NCBI RefSeq assembly: GCF_034119865.1 | Contig: NZ_CP139421.1 | Coordinates: 310,001-374,000 of the forward strand | Source of the DNA: Algoriphagus sp. NG3 | GTDB lineage: Bacteria > Bacteroidota > Bacteroidia > Cytophagales > Cyclobacteriaceae | DNA: 64,000 bases | Direction of reading: 5' to 3' | Part shown: one piece after another, positions 36,434-46,388 of the stretch | Numbering within the stretch: position 1 is the first letter of the stretch | Layout of the letters: each line of letters opens with the position of its first letter | Translations under genes and position numbers: made by a program | The notes under the pieces: generated by a model | What the model saw: only the letters and a program-made list of their open reading frames with translations | What the model was told of the DNA's origin: nothing | Databases searched by the model: none

Positions 36434-37885
36434 TCAAACTACTTTGATACTTTTTGAATAAAACACACTCAGCAAAACTCCGGCAAACAGCCATATGCCC
36501 AAGACCAAAAGGGACCCCAGTTCATTGGTCAGAATCTGTTTGAAAGACAGAAACTGCTGATGGAAGTCCGGCAGCTCCTTCCAGTAGTCCTGTGTCAACC
36601 TCGCCGAAGGATCGGAGGAAGATTTGATCTCATTGCCGATCAAGTCAATCTGTAGGTTGTTCATCGTTTGGGCCAATTCGTAGCGATAGTCTTCTGACTG
36701 GGCTTTGAAGTATTGATACATGGCTTTGTCCGTTCCGGACAAGCCCATAGAGGCTAATTTAATGGCCAAAAAAGGATCAAACCAGGCAGCAATCCGGATG
36801 ACTTTCTCTTGATTCCGGAAAATTTCCTGAAGTTCATCCTCATGTCGCAGATAGGTTTCCGTGCTGAGTCGCTCTCCTTCCCGCATCACAAATCCGCTGT
36901 AGTTGAAGGGTAGTTTTTGGACAGAATCCACCTGGTAAGCCTGCAGCAAGGAGTCCTTGAGAGCTGCGTAATGGGGATCATTGGGATTATGGCTATCACC
37001 CTGTTGGATGATTTCTTCCTCGACGGCCGAATCAAATTCGATCTTGGATGGGTTGGAAAAAACCGACTGTCCTATCACTTGCGAAACCTTTGGGATGACC
37101 AGGGTAAACAACAACCAGAACCCTATTAGGGTGGTCAGGGAAGATTTGGAACTTTGGCTTTTGGCAGAAACCAATACCGATACCAAGGAAAGAATCAGGA
37201 AAAAAACAAGGTAGGCCAGAATCATCACCAAATACTGGATCTGGGACTGTCCGAGGATGTCATTTTCGGGCTGGAAGAATAATAAACCAAAGCCCAATAA
37301 CAAGGGTAAGCCTACAAGGGTGAGGGAAACCAAAAAAAGGCCCAATACCCTTCCCCAGATTAATTCCAACCCTTGCACTCCCTGGGCGAATAGGATTTTC
37401 AGTGTTCCATTTTCCCTGTCCTTGGAGATAAGGTCATAGCCCCAAAAAAAGATCAGAAGAGGCACTAAAATCTGCAAAATCATTCCCGCGGAAATCTCCC
37501 CAAATCTCAGCAGTCCATTGGAAAGATTGGCCTCTGAGAAATTGGCCGTATTTTGTTTGTGGGCTTCAAGGAAAATCACATTGCCCAGATAGCTGTCCAT
37601 TCCAAAATCAAAATAGGAAAGGGGGAATTTTTCCCTAAAAACCAGGTAGCCATAATGTGCCATTCGGTGTGGGTGCTTGTCGGGGCTGTTTTCCCAGTTT
37701 TCACGCACTTCCTCTCCGAAACCGTGGATTTGCTGCTGATGCTCATTAAGGTCAAGCAGACCCACGATCAAAAAGCTGATCAAGAGGCCATTCATGACCA
37801 AAATCAATGCTTTGCTCCCAGGCCGGAAAACGATGTTTTTCCATACCTGGGCTGACAATAAGAGTAGGGGACTTCTGTTTTTCAT
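36434..37885 (-). CDS. ABC permease, DUF3526 type (first)
   Basis: 483 aa. Same architecture as the next gene: N-terminal helix (ALILVMNGLLISFLIVGLL), extracytoplasmic domain, and helices preceded by SKDRENGTLKILFAQGVQG, the paralogue of ISEEREGGTW. The GHSHNPNDPHYAALKDSLL-like loop is typical of DUF3526. It starts 14 bp after the TonB receptor stop, so the four genes form a tight operon. Confidence 0.9.
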   Translation of the reverse strand: MKNRSPLLLLSAQVWKNIVFRPGSKALILVMNGLLISFLIVGLLDLNEHQQQIHGFGEEVRENWENSPDKHPHRMAHYGYLVFREKFPLSYFDFGMDSYLGNVIFLEAHKQNTANFSEANLSNGLLRFGEISAGMILQILVPLLIFFWGYDLISKDRENGTLKILFAQGVQGLELIWGRVLGLFLVSLTLVGLPLLLGFGLLFFQPENDILGQSQIQYLVMILAYLVFFLILSLVSVLVSAKSQSSKSSLTTLIGFWLLFTLVIPKVSQVIGQSVFSNPSKIEFDSAVEEEIIQQGDSHNPNDPHYAALKDSLLQAYQVDSVQKLPFNYSGFVMREGERLSTETYLRHEDELQEIFRNQEKVIRIAAWFDPFLAIKLASMGLSGTDKAMYQYFKAQSEDYRYELAQTMNNLQIDLIGNEIKSSSDPSARLTQDYWKELPDFHQQFLSFKQILTNELGSLLVLGIWLFAGVLLSVFYSKSIKVV

Positions 37886-37899
37886 TTGTATTGATAGAA

Positions 37900-40443
37900 T
37901 CAGAACTTGTAAGTTGCAGTCAGTATGAAGTTTCTCGGAGCTCCTGGAAACAGACGGGTGTAATTTTGTGCTCCCACCCAGTAAGTGTTGTCTGTCAGGT
38001 TGTTTACGTTGAGCGCCAGCTGCATATTGCTGCCAAGTGGAGAGTAATATACCGCGGCATCCATGACAATAAATGCCGGTACTTCAAAGTCTCTTGTAAA
38101 CCATGGAATCCTGTTTCCCTGAGCCTGTAGCCCTAAGCCAAATCCCAGACCTTTGAACCTGGTACTCTCTTCGATATTATATCGTGTCCAGAGATTTCCA
38201 CTATGTTTAGGGGTATTTTCCTTCCTGGTGCCAATCAGCTCAGTATTGGAATCCGAGATGATTTTCGCATCGATATAGCTGTAGGAGAAAGATAGTTGCC
38301 AGTTAGGTTGGATAAATCCTGTGATATCGGTTTCAAATCCCCTGCTCCGGTCAGCTCCTCGCTGTACCAAGGAATCCGGGAAAGCCGGTAGATTGGCATT
38401 CATCAGGATATTTTCCTGATTGATTTCATACAAGGCCGCGTTTACCTGGATCAATCCATCAAAAAGTGCTGCCTTCATCCCCACTTCTTTCAGGTCACTG
38501 ACCAGAGGCTTGAATCTTGAGGCCGACTCTGAGGTCCAAAAATAAGATCCTGTGTTAGGCATCAGGGTCACGGTGTTGGATTGAGGCTGCATGCCTTCAA
38601 GATAGGTAGCATAGACATTGACCGAAGGGCTTACTTCATACGTCAGTCCCACTCTGGGCAATAGTACAGTGTTGGTAAAGGACAGCTCGTTCTGGGAACC
38701 CTCATTGGTGATGTCCTTAAACCATTCATTTCTCAGGCTTAGCAAGGCGGAAAATTTACCCAGTTTGATATGCTCCTGGATATAGATAGCAGAAGAAGTA
38801 GTCAAGGCTGCAGGAATTGCCACGCGGGAGTTGAAAATATAATCCGTAAGTACAGGCATGGCCGTATTTGGAGTTTCCAAGTTGAAGTAATTGACGTTTG
38901 GCTTGGGAAGTACTTCTCCGTTGACTGTGACAGTTTGGTAATTTCCCGCATTGTTGGGATCGAAGGAGCCAGCCACTGACCCGTCAGTTAAGAGAAAACC
39001 TCTAGCGGCATTTTGTCCATCTCCTTTCAGCTTTTGCCAGGAATGGAGATCATAGCCTACCAAAAGCTTGTTTTTCGCCATTCCAAGATCAAAGTCAAAA
39101 TTGAAATAGGCATTCAGATTATCTATGTTCCAGTTTTGTTGTCTATCGACAAACTGCATCCCTGCCAAACTACTGACCTGCTCCCCCTGTATATTTCTAG
39201 CAAAGGCGTTGGTGGTACGGTGCTCCTGAAGATCCTCTTTCCAGGTCTGCTTCATATACACCGTATTGAAGTTGATTTTGTCAGAAAACTTATGGTTTAG
39301 ATTGACTGTCCAGATTAGTTCGTCCGAAATGAAATAATCAGTAGCAGCACCCAGGTTTAGGCTAATGGGAGTGCTGTTTAAGTCAGTCTCTCCCGCCACC
39401 GCTCCAAATATCGGCTGTCCCCTGTCCAGGTTACCCTGCATGGAATTGTAGATCAGTTCCGTATTAATCGAGGTATTGTCAGAGGGGATATAGGTAATGG
39501 AAGGAGAGATCAGCACCGAATTGTTACTCACATAATCGCGAAATGATCCAGCTTGCTGATAGGCCGCATTCAGACGGTAAAGCAGGGTTTTCGAAGAATT
39601 TAAGGGGCCGGTGAAATCCAGGGTGCCCCGGATGGTCTGGAAGCTTCCCGCACTGAAACTTACTTCTTTTCGCTCTTCGGAAAGTGGCTTTTTGGTCACC
39701 ATATTGATGCTTCCTCCAGGATCTGTGCTGGCAAAAGCCGCCGAAGCCGGTCCTTTGATCACCTCCACCCGCTCGATATGGGAAGTAAGAGGCTGAAGAA
39801 AGTAAAACTGACGGGTTCGCAGTCCATTGATGATCTGTCCCTCTTCGTTTTGGCTGATTCCCCGGATTGCATATTGGTTGTAGAAACTGGATGGAGTCAC
39901 CCCACTGACGTTTTTCACGGCGTCCGCCAGCTGAAATGCGCCTCTGTCCCTGATCAGTTCCTTGGTTACCGATCCCACTGCCTGGGGGAGCTCTCGATTG
40001 GCAATGGCAATCTTGGTTGCCGAGAAACTGTATTCGCTGGTATAGTCCTGACGGGCTCTGCCTACTACCTCTATTTGCTGAAGATTGAGCTCAGATGAAG
40101 ACAATACAATGATCAAAGGCTGATTGATTTGTGACAGGTCAATCTCCTGTTCATAGGCATTGTAGCTCATTGAGGTAATCGAAACCCTGAACTTGTTGCC
40201 ATTAAGCTCTTTGAAGTCAAAGTTCCCATCAATATCCGAAAGGGCAATCTTAGTTTCCGAATCCGAAATCAAGCTGATATTCATATTGATAACAGGAAGG
40301 CCTTTTTCATCTTTGAGATGGCCACTTAGGCGGGATTGGGCTATAGTGGATCCACAAAAAAACAAGACTAAAAATATGCTCACCACCAACCCCCTGTATA
40401 AGTTGGGGAGGCTGTATTCAGGTATGATTTTTTTTCTGTCCAT
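37900..40443 (-). CDS. TonB-dependent siderophore receptor
   Basis: 847 aa. Signal peptide (to about residue 36, ...FCGSTIAQS), a carboxypeptidase-regulatory-like domain (about 38-115), a plug with LQQIEVVGRA and NQYAIRGISQNEEGQIINGL, ERVEVIKGPASAAFASTDPGG, and a barrel ending TATYKF. The pattern is FhuA/FpvA-like. Leads the ABC operon, suggesting iron-siderophore or related small-molecule exchange. No clear Fur box was seen in the 100 bp upstream. Confidence 0.92.
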   Translation of the reverse strand: MDRKKIIPEYSLPNLYRGLVVSIFLVLFFCGSTIAQSRLSGHLKDEKGLPVINMNISLISDSETKIALSDIDGNFDFKELNGNKFRVSITSMSYNAYEQEIDLSQINQPLIIVLSSSELNLQQIEVVGRARQDYTSEYSFSATKIAIANRELPQAVGSVTKELIRDRGAFQLADAVKNVSGVTPSSFYNQYAIRGISQNEEGQIINGLRTRQFYFLQPLTSHIERVEVIKGPASAAFASTDPGGSINMVTKKPLSEERKEVSFSAGSFQTIRGTLDFTGPLNSSKTLLYRLNAAYQQAGSFRDYVSNNSVLISPSITYIPSDNTSINTELIYNSMQGNLDRGQPIFGAVAGETDLNSTPISLNLGAATDYFISDELIWTVNLNHKFSDKINFNTVYMKQTWKEDLQEHRTTNAFARNIQGEQVSSLAGMQFVDRQQNWNIDNLNAYFNFDFDLGMAKNKLLVGYDLHSWQKLKGDGQNAARGFLLTDGSVAGSFDPNNAGNYQTVTVNGEVLPKPNVNYFNLETPNTAMPVLTDYIFNSRVAIPAALTTSSAIYIQEHIKLGKFSALLSLRNEWFKDITNEGSQNELSFTNTVLLPRVGLTYEVSPSVNVYATYLEGMQPQSNTVTLMPNTGSYFWTSESASRFKPLVSDLKEVGMKAALFDGLIQVNAALYEINQENILMNANLPAFPDSLVQRGADRSRGFETDITGFIQPNWQLSFSYSYIDAKIISDSNTELIGTRKENTPKHSGNLWTRYNIEESTRFKGLGFGLGLQAQGNRIPWFTRDFEVPAFIVMDAAVYYSPLGSNMQLALNVNNLTDNTYWVGAQNYTRLFPGAPRNFILTATYKF

Positions 40444-40573
40444 TAGGGGATAAAAGCTGTAGTAGGATGAAATAGGTGGATTTATGCAAAGCTATAGCGA
40501 TAACAACGTGCGATATTAATCAAGAGGCTCGGCAAACGCAACTTTATTGCATTATTAATCACCGAGAAAATCC

Positions 40574-40736
40574 GGGCTTGCTTAACAATCCCGATTTTGG
40601 GATTTACCAGAGCGTGGATAAAGACCTGTTGTTGTCAAAAAGCGTGTGCTTGCTGAAAAACTATTCTCCCAAAAAAATGTGCTAATCATTCAAAATTATA
40701 GTTTTTGATATATTAAAAGCGTTTTTCAGCAGGCCC
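40574..40736. mobile_element. MITE-like element, internally deleted copy
   Basis: 163 bp. Right half is nearly identical to 7794-8098 (ACTATTCTCCCAAAAAAATG to the end TTTTTCAGCAGGCCC), left end GGGCTTGCTTAACAATC is a degraded terminal repeat. About 140 bp of the interior is missing relative to the full copies. The downstream flank is TAAGTA, as in two other copies. Confidence 0.65.
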
Positions 40737-40904
40737 TAAGTAGGGCCGTTTTACCAGGCTACTACAGATATTTGTAATGCTAAATAGTTATGGTTTAAGT
40801 GTTTCGGCATTAAATCCCCTGGATTGCCAATAGGAGGTGACCCCGTACACGCTTTATGGCCTACACATTTTTACAGGGCTGATCACAAATGCCTATACAT
40901 TACC

Positions 40905-41275
40905 GATCGTGCCGTTGGCACTCTGAAAACACATCAGCTTGATTAACCCAGAATTTTATTCTGGGCATTTACAAGCCTTCTCTTTGGCAAAAAAAATAAT
41001 TTTGCCAGTTTTCGGTTGATTTGAGTGTTTGTGCCAAAGGCACAACAGGTAACCGCCCTGAATGCAGCAAAGCGAAATTCAGGGTTGGGAAATCCGGATG
41101 AATCCGCCAAAAGTGCCAACGGCACGTTCGGTAAATTCTGGGGCACTCCTACAGGTGGGGATTCCTATAGCTCTGGTAAAAACTATGGTGGCTATGGAGT
41201 CCAACACAAGTTAACTACCTAATCAAATATCATGATCCCTCCCCAGATATTCAGGCTGATCCTTTATTCCTAAGC
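40905..41275. repeat. Palindrome-rich repeat, copy 2 of window-start repeat
   Basis: Series of hairpins: GTGCCGTTGGCAC (40909-40921), CCCAGAATTTTATTCTGGG (40947-40965), GTGCCAAAGGCAC (about 41031-41043), CCTGAAT...ATTCAGG (about 41056-41082) and GTGCCAACGGCAC. The part from 41119 matches 1-165. The first two hairpins have the same order and spacing as the GTGCC...CCAGCCGTT family but a different second stem. Confidence 0.7.
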
Positions 41276-41296
41276 GATTACTCTTGATATTATTTC

Positions 41297-42673
41297 TTAA
41301 TCATAGTAAATTATCTCACGCTCTTTTATCACTGTTTGAAATGCCTCATTGGTTTCTGAAGAGAGAAGTTTGAGTTCAAATCTTACCCAATTCCCAATGT
41401 CATCATAGTCATGAGTAGTTATTTCTATGGTTTCTTCTAGAGGTTTTCTTATAATATGTTCTGTTACATTTCCATCAGTATCATAAACATAAGATTCGCT
41501 TAAGCTAATGCTTTCATCGGAATCATAAACTACACGTTCTGTCATATTTGAATAGGAATCGAATTTTCTTGTAACTTTTGATATCAAGTCTCCATTAGTG
41601 TCAACAGACTTATAGAATATTTCATTGCCATTTTTATCGTATTCTATAGAGTTATTGGTGCTTCCTTTTTTAGAATCATGCACATTTTCTTGTGTTAAAT
41701 TTTGGTTGGAATCATAAGTGAGTTCGTAAGATATTTCTCGAACAAATTCTCCATTATATTTTTCCGCTATTTCGGAAGTAAGACTTCCGTTCTCATCATA
41801 TTGGAATGAGCTGATATATGATAGGTTTTCATCCAAATAGTAACCCTTAGTATAATCTTTCAGATGCCCTTGATTAAATGTTGAAGAGCTTTTTGGCATA
41901 TAGCGAAGATGGGTCTCTTTGGTTATTCTGTTCTTCTCGTCATAATCATACTCCCAAACAATTTCCAACCTTTCTTCAGCAGCTACATATTTTTTAAACC
42001 TTGCAAGATTATTGCTATCGTCAAACTCCCAGGTTTTTTTATAACCAAAAGCATCTGAAGAAGGATATTTTACTGTAAGTTCTACTAGTTTTGAATTCTC
42101 ATAAATCTCTTTTTGTACATAATCAACTTCGCTGTTTTGCTTATACACGGTTATTGTTTGGTTGCCATCTTCATGAATTTCAAGTTTGTTTTGAAGATAT
42201 AGTCCTTCATTGGGAAGGCTGGGGATTTTGGCTTGGTGTGCTTCCCATTCCTCTTCAGATAAGAATGTAGGCGATTGATAACGGCTTTTGCCTGTTTTTT
42301 TGCCTTCAGCAGAATAGGTGTAAATATCTTTATTTATAAGATTTCCGCCCATATACTCCCTGCTTTCTACAATTTGTCCTTTTGAGTTGTATTTATTCTC
42401 AAATACGTGACCGTAAGAATCGGAAAACACTAATTTTCCATATGTGTTAAAGTCGGATTTGGATGTTTCTACTTTAGGTTTTTCTTCAGGATACTTACTA
42501 GTTGATGTTTCTTGTATAGATTTAATATGACCTTTTAAGTCCATTTTTTTCCAATCCGTTTCTTCTATGCTAACTATTGGCTTTACTTTTTTGGTAGTTG
42601 CACAACTCGTTACTAAAAGACTTCCAAAAATCACTAAGAGACTAATTCTAAAGATTATTACTGTTTTTCTCAT
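41297..42673 (-). CDS. YD/RHS-repeat-like lipoprotein
   Basis: 458 aa. Lipoprotein signal with Cys24 (LLVTSC). The mature part is built of ~20-residue repeats such as YNSKGQIVESREY, YDEKNRITKETHL, YDENGSLTSEI, YDSNQNLTQENV and YDTDGNVTEHII, the YD/RHS beta-hairpin type, as in Bacteroidota surface lipoproteins that mimic RHS shells. No toxin domain is attached. Probably a surface or periplasmic structural protein. It lies ~70 bp from the ankyrin gene's stop, same strand. Confidence 0.8.
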   Translation of the reverse strand: MRKTVIIFRISLLVIFGSLLVTSCATTKKVKPIVSIEETDWKKMDLKGHIKSIQETSTSKYPEEKPKVETSKSDFNTYGKLVFSDSYGHVFENKYNSKGQIVESREYMGGNLINKDIYTYSAEGKKTGKSRYQSPTFLSEEEWEAHQAKIPSLPNEGLYLQNKLEIHEDGNQTITVYKQNSEVDYVQKEIYENSKLVELTVKYPSSDAFGYKKTWEFDDSNNLARFKKYVAAEERLEIVWEYDYDEKNRITKETHLRYMPKSSSTFNQGHLKDYTKGYYLDENLSYISSFQYDENGSLTSEIAEKYNGEFVREISYELTYDSNQNLTQENVHDSKKGSTNNSIEYDKNGNEIFYKSVDTNGDLISKVTRKFDSYSNMTERVVYDSDESISLSESYVYDTDGNVTEHIIRKPLEETIEITTHDYDDIGNWVRFELKLLSSETNEAFQTVIKEREIIYYD

Positions 42674-42744
42674 TTTGATGGTGTACTGTTCTTAAGCAAA
42701 ATTTCATTTCACAATCCTGAAATCAGGATTCTTCAACCGTAAAA

Positions 42745-44109
42745 TCAAAGCATTCCAATAATTTTAGCTTTCGCTTCTTTAAAATCATCTTCATCCAATA
42801 AGCCTTCTTCATACAATTCCTTCAGTTCTTTTAGTTTGGCTTTAATGTCATCTTTGCTCATGGAGACTTCAGATTGAGTGGGAGTGTTTTTAGCTGAAAC
42901 AATCGCTTTAGCAAGATTCGTTTTTGAGGCATCCGGGCTCTCTTTTTCGCCTAAAATCAGGGAAGCAATTTCGTTATATCCTCGAATATTGGCGTAATCC
43001 AGGGCTTTTTGTTCTCTCACATTTGTGAGGTTGACATCGGCACCGTTTTCTATCAATAAAGCGGCGATATCTTTGTTACCAACAGCGGAGGCATAGTGCA
43101 AAGCGGTGTTTTCAGATTCATCTTGAATATTCACATTGGCGCCTTTTTTCAGCAGTAATTCTACCATATACAAATGCCCGTTTTTTGTGGCAATATGCAG
43201 CAAACTTTCGCCACCGGAGGTTCGGGATTGGCAGATAGTAAACAAACTGTCTGACGATAGATCCTGGGCCGTTTCCACAAAATCAAGATAGCTTCCCATT
43301 GTTACTTCGCTTTGGGAAGGGGTCTGGAAATTAACATCTAAGCCTTGGTCTAAAAACAGGTTAACCAACTGCTTTTGGTTGTAGGCGCAGGCGTAATAAA
43401 TAGGGGACAATCCGCTTGGGGTTTGCTGAAAAATAGTAGCTCCTTTTTCTATAAACAACCTAACCAACATGATGTTGTTATTATAACACGCATATTGCAG
43501 GGGCGTGACTGACTGTGCATCGGGTTCATCTACCGGAATACCATTTTCGAGTAAGGTTTTGATGACGGGCATATTGCCTGAAGATAATGCCAGATGGATC
43601 AGGTTATTGCCATCTTTTGTTTTGATACTTGTATCTGCACCTTTTTCAATAAAAAGGTCAATCAAAAGTTTTTTGCGATAGAGAACCGCCAGCATTAGCG
43701 GGGTTTGTCCCGTGTTGTTGGTGCTTTCCAGTTGCAAGCCATTTTCTAGAAATAATTCGGCTAGGGATTTTTGCCCATTTTTAGCGGCTAGGTGCAAGAG
43801 TGTGTTCCCTACTTTATCTGTAATTTCTGTTTTGGCATTGTTTTCTAACAGCAATTTGATGGTTTGTGTCTGGTTTTGCAGGGTAGCAAAGTAAAGTGGA
43901 GTTTCACCTTGATGGTCTTCGTAGTTGACATCGGCACCTTTTTCAATCAAGTTGGCACAGATTTCTTTATAACCCTGATGAGCGGCATAATGCAAAGCCG
44001 TACGGCCTTTATTGTCGGTATAGTTAACCTCCGAAACTTCATTTTCTAATAAGAGTTCAGCTATTTTTCGGTTGCCATTTTCACAGGCGATTATAAATGA
44101 TTTGCTCAT
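42745..44109 (-). CDS. Ankyrin-repeat protein with C-terminal SHOCT
   Basis: 454 aa. About eleven ankyrin repeats (repeats reading like GRTALHYAAHQGYKEICANL, GNTLLHLAAKNGQKSLAELF, NTALHYASAVGNKDIAALLI) from residue 1 to ~385. A SHOCT-like helix pair closes the protein: LKELKELYEEGLLDEDDFKE. No signal peptide, so cytoplasmic. Ankyrin scaffolds bind protein partners; SHOCT domains act in oligomerisation. It is followed on the same strand by a second ankyrin gene 230 bp upstream. Confidence 0.88.
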   Translation of the reverse strand: MSKSFIIACENGNRKIAELLLENEVSEVNYTDNKGRTALHYAAHQGYKEICANLIEKGADVNYEDHQGETPLYFATLQNQTQTIKLLLENNAKTEITDKVGNTLLHLAAKNGQKSLAELFLENGLQLESTNNTGQTPLMLAVLYRKKLLIDLFIEKGADTSIKTKDGNNLIHLALSSGNMPVIKTLLENGIPVDEPDAQSVTPLQYACYNNNIMLVRLFIEKGATIFQQTPSGLSPIYYACAYNQKQLVNLFLDQGLDVNFQTPSQSEVTMGSYLDFVETAQDLSSDSLFTICQSRTSGGESLLHIATKNGHLYMVELLLKKGANVNIQDESENTALHYASAVGNKDIAALLIENGADVNLTNVREQKALDYANIRGYNEIASLILGEKESPDASKTNLAKAIVSAKNTPTQSEVSMSKDDIKAKLKELKELYEEGLLDEDDFKEAKAKIIGML

Positions 44110-44341
44110 AATTAATGTTGAATGATTTGCTCAGGAATTTGTCGATACATGCCGATTGTTTTCAACGCAAAAGCCAAGGGTTTTTCATCTGTTTATAATT
44201 TGCTTTTAAGCGGCCAGATAGCCTGTCTCACATGCATTATAATCATCCCAGTGTGTGACGCTTGAGTCATGCCTGTCTGCCTCGGGCAGGCTCGATTTCA
44301 TATGTAATAGACTTTTTGATCTAAGAATAATTAAACCCCAA

Positions 44342-45550
44342 TTATGCGTTTTGCTTCAGCAGTAAAGCCACAACTTTGTCTTTCAAATTATCGTCTGTGG
44401 CGAGATCTAATGGCGTTTTATCTTGCGCGTTTCTTAAAGCTGCATCAGCGCCTTGCTTGAGTAACAACTTGACCATTTTATACTGTTCTTTTGCCTTGCT
44501 TTGATCAAAATTCAGTTGCATTGCACACACCTTATGCAATAGCGTATTGCCGTTGTCATCGGTGAGATTAATCGCTTGGTAATTGTGTTTCAAAAGCGCT
44601 TCAAACACGACAAATCCTTTCTTTGAAGCGATATCCAAGGCGGTGATTTCTTCCCCATAGGCGTTGCGGTTTACCTGATGTATATCTCCCCCCATTTCCA
44701 GTAACTTATTGAGGTATTCCAGTTCTTTTTCGCCACTGCTGTACAATCTATCGATATAATTGAACAGCATAGTTGACCCGCCGGAATTGGTTTCTTCTAA
44801 GGAAGGGCTGTCGTATTCACAAAGCAGGTCGAACAGTTCGTAAGAAACCTTATCTACCAGCGCCATATGAAAAATGGAATTTCCATCTTTATCTTTTACA
44901 GAAGTATCAACACCATTTTCCAGAAGAAGTTGAACAATATCAAGCTCATTGTTTTCAATGGCTCGGAGAAGTGGTGTTTTACCTCCTTTGTTTTTATGAT
45001 TTACATCCAGCCCTTGGTCAATAAGCCATTGGGTGGTAGGTGTTTGCAATTTATTAAAAAGCAAGGTGTTATCTGAAGCATCCATTTCTGTGATGTCGCA
45101 TCCGGCATTCACCAGTATTTCAAGAGCTTGAAGCGGAAATTTTTTATTGAGTGCAAGCTTCAAAAGCGATTCATTTCCGATACTTGCATCTATGTTTTCT
45201 ATCTTAGAAACAAAATTCCCCAAGAAATCCAAGGCTTCTTGATTAGGTGTTTCTTTGGAAAGGCTTTCAAAGTTATACGAGGTGATTGGCTGAGTGTAAA
45301 ATGGCGTTTTCGACAGCACGGTTTCAATAAAACTCCCATCGAGTTTGTCCAGTTCAAACACATCTAAAATCACTGCATCTGTGTCGGATAATTTTAAGAT
45401 GAAATCGTATTTCTTTTGCTGTAAAAATGTGCTAATGATTTGATTTTGATCAAACGATGTAAGTCCTGAAAAAGAACTTGCTTCGTTTAAAATAGTAGCT
45501 TCTACTTGCTCATAATCCCTGGCAAAAAAGGCTTGTTTTAATGGATTCAT
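44342..45550 (-). CDS. Ankyrin-repeat protein
   Basis: 402 aa. The N-terminal ~140 residues are helical and not clearly ankyrin; from there eight or so repeats, e.g. GGKTPLLRAIENNELDIVQL, GNSIFHMALVDKVSYELFDL and GNTLLHKVCAMQLNFDQSKA. No signal, no SHOCT. Paralogous neighbour of 42745-44109. It follows a small membrane protein (45657) upstream on the same strand. Confidence 0.85.
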   Translation of the reverse strand: MNPLKQAFFARDYEQVEATILNEASSFSGLTSFDQNQIISTFLQQKKYDFILKLSDTDAVILDVFELDKLDGSFIETVLSKTPFYTQPITSYNFESLSKETPNQEALDFLGNFVSKIENIDASIGNESLLKLALNKKFPLQALEILVNAGCDITEMDASDNTLLFNKLQTPTTQWLIDQGLDVNHKNKGGKTPLLRAIENNELDIVQLLLENGVDTSVKDKDGNSIFHMALVDKVSYELFDLLCEYDSPSLEETNSGGSTMLFNYIDRLYSSGEKELEYLNKLLEMGGDIHQVNRNAYGEEITALDIASKKGFVVFEALLKHNYQAINLTDDNGNTLLHKVCAMQLNFDQSKAKEQYKMVKLLLKQGADAALRNAQDKTPLDLATDDNLKDKVVALLLKQNA

Positions 45551-45656
45551 TTTAGTGTGGTTTTAATGGAAAGCTTTCGGAACGCTGATTGTGTTGATTT
45601 TATCCGGGGCATCCAGGGAAGTGGGGACAGGTTTTGTGTTCTGTTTTTTTTAGGTA

Positions 45657-46064
45657 TTAGCCGATCATATAAAACACCAATGAAAGCACACCCAAGGCAA
45701 TAAGAATCAATCCGGCCGGAATTTGGTATTTGGTGAGTTTCAAACGTAGGGCTTGCCCTTTTTCTTTTGCGGTTTCATTTTTTTCTAACAGGTATTTTGA
45801 AATCAAGCCGTAACCCAATAAAAATCCAACGACAAATTCTACCACGGCCACAGCCAAGGCGATTATCCAAGCAAGACCTAGGTTTCCGATGTTCAACACC
45901 GAACCGATAATTCCCCAAAGTCCCCAAATAGCAAGGATTACCCCAATCCAACCTTGAAAAGGTATGAGTTTGTCAATAAGATCTTTAGCGTTTGGTTTTT
46001 TAGCAACAATGACGCTAGCTGAGGCAATAAGTCCGCCTAAAATGGCAATAATAATTCCAATCAT
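45657..46064 (-). CDS. Small integral membrane protein
   Basis: 135 aa with four hydrophobic segments: about 2-22, 38-60, 62-88 and 113-133. Glycine-rich, ending in IALGVLSLVFYMIG. The loop with LLEKNETAKEKGQALRLKL is basic and likely cytoplasmic. No family recognised. It may accompany the ankyrin proteins downstream, by position only. Confidence 0.75.
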   Translation of the reverse strand: MIGIIIAILGGLIASASVIVAKKPNAKDLIDKLIPFQGWIGVILAIWGLWGIIGSVLNIGNLGLAWIIALAVAVVEFVVGFLLGYGLISKYLLEKNETAKEKGQALRLKLTKYQIPAGLILIALGVLSLVFYMIG

Positions 46065-46204
46065 AGTATTGTTTTAAATCGTTTTTTGCTCAAAAACAAA
46101 CCTATTGGTAATCTAGGCCATCATCAAATTCAACCCATAAGCGTTGGTGGAAAATTGACAAGCGTATGTTTGATTAGCTTAAAGCCGAAATATGCATCAG
46201 CTTT

Positions 46205-46385
46205 TCTACGCCACGGCGCACAAGTTATTACGGGCCGATCCCGATAGTTTTCGGTACAAAATCAGCCCTTTCACTTCACACTTTTCACCCTAACCATAGC
46301 CCCGCTATGCTTCATCAGTCTCCAAAGTGATTGATTTTTTACGTTTTCAACCCTCACCACGAATTCTAATGCAAATCCGGGTTAA
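46205..46385. repeat. Interspersed repeat, inverted copy of 33.9-kb repeat
   Basis: On the minus strand it matches 33938-34110. It also contains TACGCCACGGCGCACAAGTT (about 46209-46228), a 20-mer that recurs inside the broken DUF559 gene at about 59718. No coding frame. Confidence 0.6.
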
Positions 46386-46388
46386 CTC

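Noticed and set aside
36432..36494. 21-codon longer start for the second DUF3526 permease
   Set aside because: It would overlap the upstream permease by 61 bases and adds no family-like residues.
41025..41222. 65-aa plus-strand frame with Gly/Ser/Tyr-rich end
   Set aside because: It lies in a palindromic repeat; the matching copy at 1-165 carries changes that do not preserve it.
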